A stretch of 64,000 bases of DNA from Nocardia rhizosphaerihabitans. GTDB lineage: Bacteria; Actinomycetota; Actinomycetes; Mycobacteriales; Mycobacteriaceae. Positions within the stretch are counted from its first letter, which is position 1, and each line of letters opens with the position of its first letter. Positions 61,337 to 64,000 of this stretch are shown piece after piece. The position numbers and the translations under genes were made by a program. The stretch spans positions 1 to 64,000 of the forward strand of contig NZ_BMNE01000016.1 of the NCBI RefSeq assembly GCF_014646295.1, given 5' to 3'. The notes under the pieces were generated by a model. The model had not been told where the DNA came from. It was given only the letters and a program-made list of their open reading frames with translations, and searched no databases.

Positions 61337-62062
61337 ATGTCTCTGATCGTCGAAACCACTGAATCCGGCGTCCGCGTCCTGACGATCAACAGGTCAGCCA
61401 AACGCAATGCCCTCGACATCCAGATGTACCGAGCGCTCGCCGCCGGCGTCGTGGCGGCCGAGCGCGATCCCGAGGTGGACGTCACCGTGGTTACGGGCCA
61501 CGGCGGCAGGTTCACCAGCGGAAACGACCTGGCGGATTTCCGCGACGATCCCGATTCGAGGGCGGCGTTCGACCTGTTGCACAGCCTCGTCGAGGCTGAA
61601 AAGCCGATCATCGCGGCGGTCGAAGGTGTAGCGGTCGGGATCGGCGCGAGCATGCTGCTGCATTGCGATCTGGCTTTCGCGGGCCGCTCGACCGTATTCT
61701 CTTTGCCTTTCGTCAAATTGGGCCTGACCCCGGAGGGCGCGTCGACCCTGCTGCTGTCGCGCATCGCCGGATACAAGACAGCTTCGGAATTACTGCTGCT
61801 CGGCGACAACTTCGATGCGGACCGCGCGGAAAGGGCCGGGCTCGTAAACCGTGTCGTGCCCGATGGCGACGCATTGACGGCGGCGCTCGACGCCGCCGCG
61901 GCGTTGCGGGCGCTACCCGCCGAATCGGTGCGCTTGACCAAACGCCTCCTCCACCGCGACAAGGTCGAGGTTCTGCGGGTAATCGACGAGGAGGCCGAGC
62001 ATTTCATCGAGCGCTGTCATTCGGCGGATGCCAAAGCGGCAATAGCCCGCTTCCTCGGGTAA
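61337..62062 (+). CDS. enoyl-CoA isomerase-like crotonase
   Basis: A 241-residue crotonase-fold protein. Oxyanion hole: FTSGNDLADFRDD and AVEGVAVGIGASMLLHCDLAF. The first hydratase Glu is replaced (LPFVKLGLTPEGASTLL), a pattern seen in delta3-delta2-enoyl-CoA isomerases, where the Glu of TPEGAS is catalytic. It could reposition double bonds before the OYE or FadH-like enzyme acts. CTGAGGAATCGG precedes ATG 61337. It ends at a very strong hairpin. Confidence 0.88.
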   Translation: MSLIVETTESGVRVLTINRSAKRNALDIQMYRALAAGVVAAERDPEVDVTVVTGHGGRFTSGNDLADFRDDPDSRAAFDLLHSLVEAEKPIIAAVEGVAVGIGASMLLHCDLAFAGRSTVFSLPFVKLGLTPEGASTLLLSRIAGYKTASELLLLGDNFDADRAERAGLVNRVVPDGDALTAALDAAAALRALPAESVRLTKRLLHRDKVEVLRVIDEEAEHFIERCHSADAKAAIARFLG

Positions 62063-62078
62063 CACCCTCGCGCAGTAA

Positions 62079-62126
62079 ACAGGGAAGCTGTCCCGGTAAC
62101 GCTGGTTACCGGGACAGCTTCCCTGT
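62079..62126. terminator. bidirectional terminator, 22-bp stem
   Basis: A perfect 22-bp stem (left arm 62079-62100, right arm 62105-62126) with a 4-base GCTG loop, between the convergent crotonase and TetR genes. Confidence 0.9.
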
Positions 62127-62139
62127 GTATTTCAACCAC

Positions 62140-62775
62140 TTATGTGATGAGCATCGGAATGCTCACACACACAGAACGCAGCGAATCGGCATCCCGCGTC
62201 GACAACGCGACCACGAATGCGCCCTGAATCAGGGCGAGGAGAGTATCGGCCAGTTCATCCGGAGTCCGATCGGTTCGAACGTCGCCCTCGGCCTGGCCGG
62301 CGGCCAGGATATCGCGCAGACGCGACTTCCAGATACGAAGGTCGTCATCGAGCTGGCCGCGAAAGACCTCGGAGGTTGCCGCTACTTCCGTGGAGAATTT
62401 GCCGACCAGGCACGCGCGTTGAAACCCGGAGTCGACGAACCGATCGATCATCGCGCCGAAGTAACCGGTCAGCTTGTCCGCTGTAGTCAGTTCGGTCTCA
62501 GCCGCCCAGGCCGCGAGAAGGTCCAGCTGGAAGTGTCGGTATCGTTCCAATACCGCCTGGCCGAACGCCTCTTTGGATCCGAAATGATGGTAGAACGACC
62601 CCTTCGGCACACCGGAGGCCGCGAGCAAAGCATCGACAGTCGTGCCGTTGAAGCCGTTCGCGTAGAACTGCCGCGTCCCTTGGCGCAGCAGTCGCTCCTT
62701 GTGGGAGAGTCCTGCACGGTCGGGCTCATCCCCGGCGGTCGCCCCGCTGCCCCGCGTTTTCACCGTCTCGCGCAT
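62140..62775 (-). CDS. TetR-family repressor of the GTCTAGACG regulon (inferred)
   Basis: A 211-residue TetR protein of the AcuR/YxaF-like type: HTH FNGTTVDALLAASGVPKGSFYHHFGSKEAFGQAVLERY and core RACLVGKFSTEVAATSEVFR. ATG 62775 has AGGAAGG nine bases upstream and is preferred over ATG 62802, which has no proper ribosome site. Its own upstream region carries a GTCTAGACG-type site, as do two other promoters in the window. Confidence 0.88.
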   Translation of the reverse strand: MRETVKTRGSGATAGDEPDRAGLSHKERLLRQGTRQFYANGFNGTTVDALLAASGVPKGSFYHHFGSKEAFGQAVLERYRHFQLDLLAAWAAETELTTADKLTGYFGAMIDRFVDSGFQRACLVGKFSTEVAATSEVFRGQLDDDLRIWKSRLRDILAAGQAEGDVRTDRTPDELADTLLALIQGAFVVALSTRDADSLRSVCVSIPMLIT

Positions 62776-62805
62776 CACGGCACCCGGCCTTCCTGATCGC
62801 ATCTC

Positions 62806-62839
62806 TTTGACGATTCAGTCTAGACGGTCTTGTCGAGCG
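62806..62839. promoter_or_regulatory. operator of the GTCTAGACG type upstream of its TetR gene
   Basis: TTTGACG (62806-62812), ATTCA, GTCTAGACG (62818-62826), GTCTT, GTCGAGCG (62832-62839). Same spacing as 61218-61252. Confidence 0.85.
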
Positions 62840-62887
62840 TATCGGGTGTGACCGTGGCCGCCGGCGTCCGGACCCCAGAAATGACTT

Positions 62888-62924
62888 CGCGACGATCCGG
62901 CGAGTAATCAGCCGGACCGTCGCG
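62888..62924 (-). terminator. terminator after the thiolase gene
   Basis: A 14-bp stem with one mismatch (CGCGACGATCCGGC against GCCGGACCGTCGCG) and a 9-base loop, 11 bases beyond the thiolase stop. Confidence 0.7.
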
Positions 62925-62935
62925 CGATTATGGCG

Positions 62936-64000
62936 CTAGTAAGCGACCTCGAACAGACCGGCACCACCCAGGCCGGTCGCGGCGCACATCGTGACGACGA
63001 CGTACTTGGCGCCGCGGCGCTTACCTTCGATGAGGGCGTGTCCGGTCATCCGGGCGCCGCTCATGCCGTAGGGGTGGCCGATGGAGATGGCGCCGCCGTT
63101 GACGTTGAGCAGCTCGTCCGGGATGCCGAGCTTGTCGCGGCAGTAGACGGTCTGCACCGCGAACGCCTCGTTGAGCTCCCACAGGCCGATGTCCTTGACG
63201 CTCAGGCCGAATCGATCCAGCAGCATCGGTACCGCGTATACGGGCGCGATGCCCATCTCGTCGGGTTCGACGCCGACACTGTTGTACCCGCGGAAGTAGC
63301 CGAGCGGCTGGATACCTTCGTTCTCCGCGGTCTCGCGGTTCATCACGATCACCGCGGATGCGCCGTCGGAGAGCTGGCTGGCATTGCCCGCCGTGACGCA
63401 ACCCTCCGGGCGCGCAACGGGTTTCAGTGCCTGCAGGCCTTCCAGGGTGGTGCCGGGCCGGTTGCCTTCGTCTTGGGTGAGGCTGACGGTGACGAACGAT
63501 TCCTCGCCGGTCTCCTTGTCCACCACGCGCTTCACCGATTCCATCGGCACGATCTCGTCATCGAACAGGCCCGCCGCCTGCGCCGCGGCGGTGCGCTGCT
63601 GGCTCTGGAAGGAGTACTCGTCCTGAGAGTCCCGGCTGACGCCGTAGCGGTCGTAGACTACCTCGGCGGTCTCCAGCATGTGCATGTAGTAGTCGGGCTT
63701 GTTCTGCTTGATCCACGGCTCTTCGATCATGAAGTCGTAGCCCGGGACCTGAATCATGCTGATCGATTCGACACCGCCGGCGGCAACCACATCGACGCCC
63801 TCATTGAGGACACGATAGGAACCGGCGACAATCGCCTCCAAACCCGACGCACAGAACTTGCTGACGGTGAGAGCCGGTGTGGTGACCGGGATTCCGGCGC
63901 GGATCGCGATCTGGCGCGCGACGTCACCGCTCTGCACGCCGGTCGTCATCGCGGCGCCCATCACCACGTCCTGAACACGGGACGGCTCGAGTCCGGCCTT
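62936..64000 (-). CDS. thiolase (acetyl-CoA acetyltransferase), 5' end outside the window
   Basis: A thiolase missing its N-terminal ~35 residues; the frame stays open to the window edge (KAGLEPSRVQDVVMG). Nucleophile Cys in VSKFCASGLEAI, His in GGAISIGHPYGMSGARM, second Cys in VTMCAATGLGGAGL. NEAF is intact (WELNEAFAVQ). It resembles FadA-type thiolases of fatty acid or sterol side-chain oxidation. It is not obviously a close paralogue of the thiolase at 34.8 kb. Confidence 0.92.
   Translation of the reverse strand, partial: KAGLEPSRVQDVVMGAAMTTGVQSGDVARQIAIRAGIPVTTPALTVSKFCASGLEAIVAGSYRVLNEGVDVVAAGGVESISMIQVPGYDFMIEEPWIKQNKPDYYMHMLETAEVVYDRYGVSRDSQDEYSFQSQQRTAAAQAAGLFDDEIVPMESVKRVVDKETGEESFVTVSLTQDEGNRPGTTLEGLQALKPVARPEGCVTAGNASQLSDGASAVIVMNRETAENEGIQPLGYFRGYNSVGVEPDEMGIAPVYAVPMLLDRFGLSVKDIGLWELNEAFAVQTVYCRDKLGIPDELLNVNGGAISIGHPYGMSGARMTGHALIEGKRRGAKYVVVTMCAATGLGGAGLFEVAY

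Noticed and set aside
1..64000. CRISPR array, tRNA, rRNA or phage attachment sites
   Set aside because: No regularly spaced repeats, no cloverleaf or rRNA-like stretches and no integrase gene were seen by eye.

Overview
The window is high-GC actinobacterial DNA. It most likely comes from a mycolic-acid-containing member of the Mycobacteriales such as Nocardia or a relative. The support is an Lsr2 nucleoid protein, a close ChoD homologue, a PknK-type kinase, FprB, SCP2-like proteins, a MymA/FadD13-like cluster and many TetR-controlled fatty-acid or steroid-type catabolic genes. No rRNA, tRNA or CRISPR array was seen. The genus call is inference.

Layout. 1-3.6 kb: the end of a glycine-rich protein and two glycosyltransferase-type genes, the second cut off by an IS5-family element (3555-4417). 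4.4-5.4 kb: lsr2, its terminator, and a mosaic scar built from pieces of a TetR gene and a molybdopterin oxidoreductase gene whose intact relatives lie at 25-28 kb. 5.4-11.3 kb: a VirS/MymA/Adh/FadD13-like cluster whose AraC regulator has lost its 5' end. 12-19 kb: an acyl-CoA dehydrogenase, choD and a thioesterase, set among decayed TetR, aldehyde dehydrogenase and IS110 remnants. 19.8-23.2 kb: a one-polypeptide desaturase/reductase/ferredoxin divergent from an AraC regulator. 23.3-28 kb: fprB and a molybdopterin oxidoreductase divergent from a TetR gene, with a 26-bp palindrome between them. 28-33 kb: two short-chain dehydrogenases and a DUF1330 protein under a second TetR palindrome, then an enoyl-CoA hydratase/SDR/MaoC operon.

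34-53 kb is a dense catabolic island. It has an SDR, acyl-CoA dehydrogenase, thiolase and metallo-hydrolase operon, a FadH-like reductase, three enoyl-CoA hydratases or isomerases counting the neighbouring blocks, an AMP-ligase, a cis-CaaD-like tautomerase, SCP2 proteins in a repeated cassette, a lipB paralogue, and PadR, AraC and TetR regulators. 53-60 kb holds a PknK-like kinase and a five-gene operon of small single-membrane-anchor helical proteins that I cannot assign to any family. 60-64 kb holds an old-yellow-enzyme reductase, an enoyl-CoA isomerase-like gene, their probable TetR regulator and the start of another thiolase gene that leaves the window.

The main theme is regulation that can be read from the sequence. 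At least five regulator/operator pairs are visible as repeated palindromes (centres near 27217, 28692, 30971/61241/62829, 38721/41765 and 46868/48747/50706). One promoter element is shared by the beta-oxidation operon at 38.6 kb and the unknown five-gene operon at 59.9 kb. Together these suggest that activation of an unidentified hydrophobic acid (AMP ligase), its side-chain or ring beta-oxidation, and a cell-envelope structure of unknown role are co-regulated. The substrate cannot be named from sequence alone.
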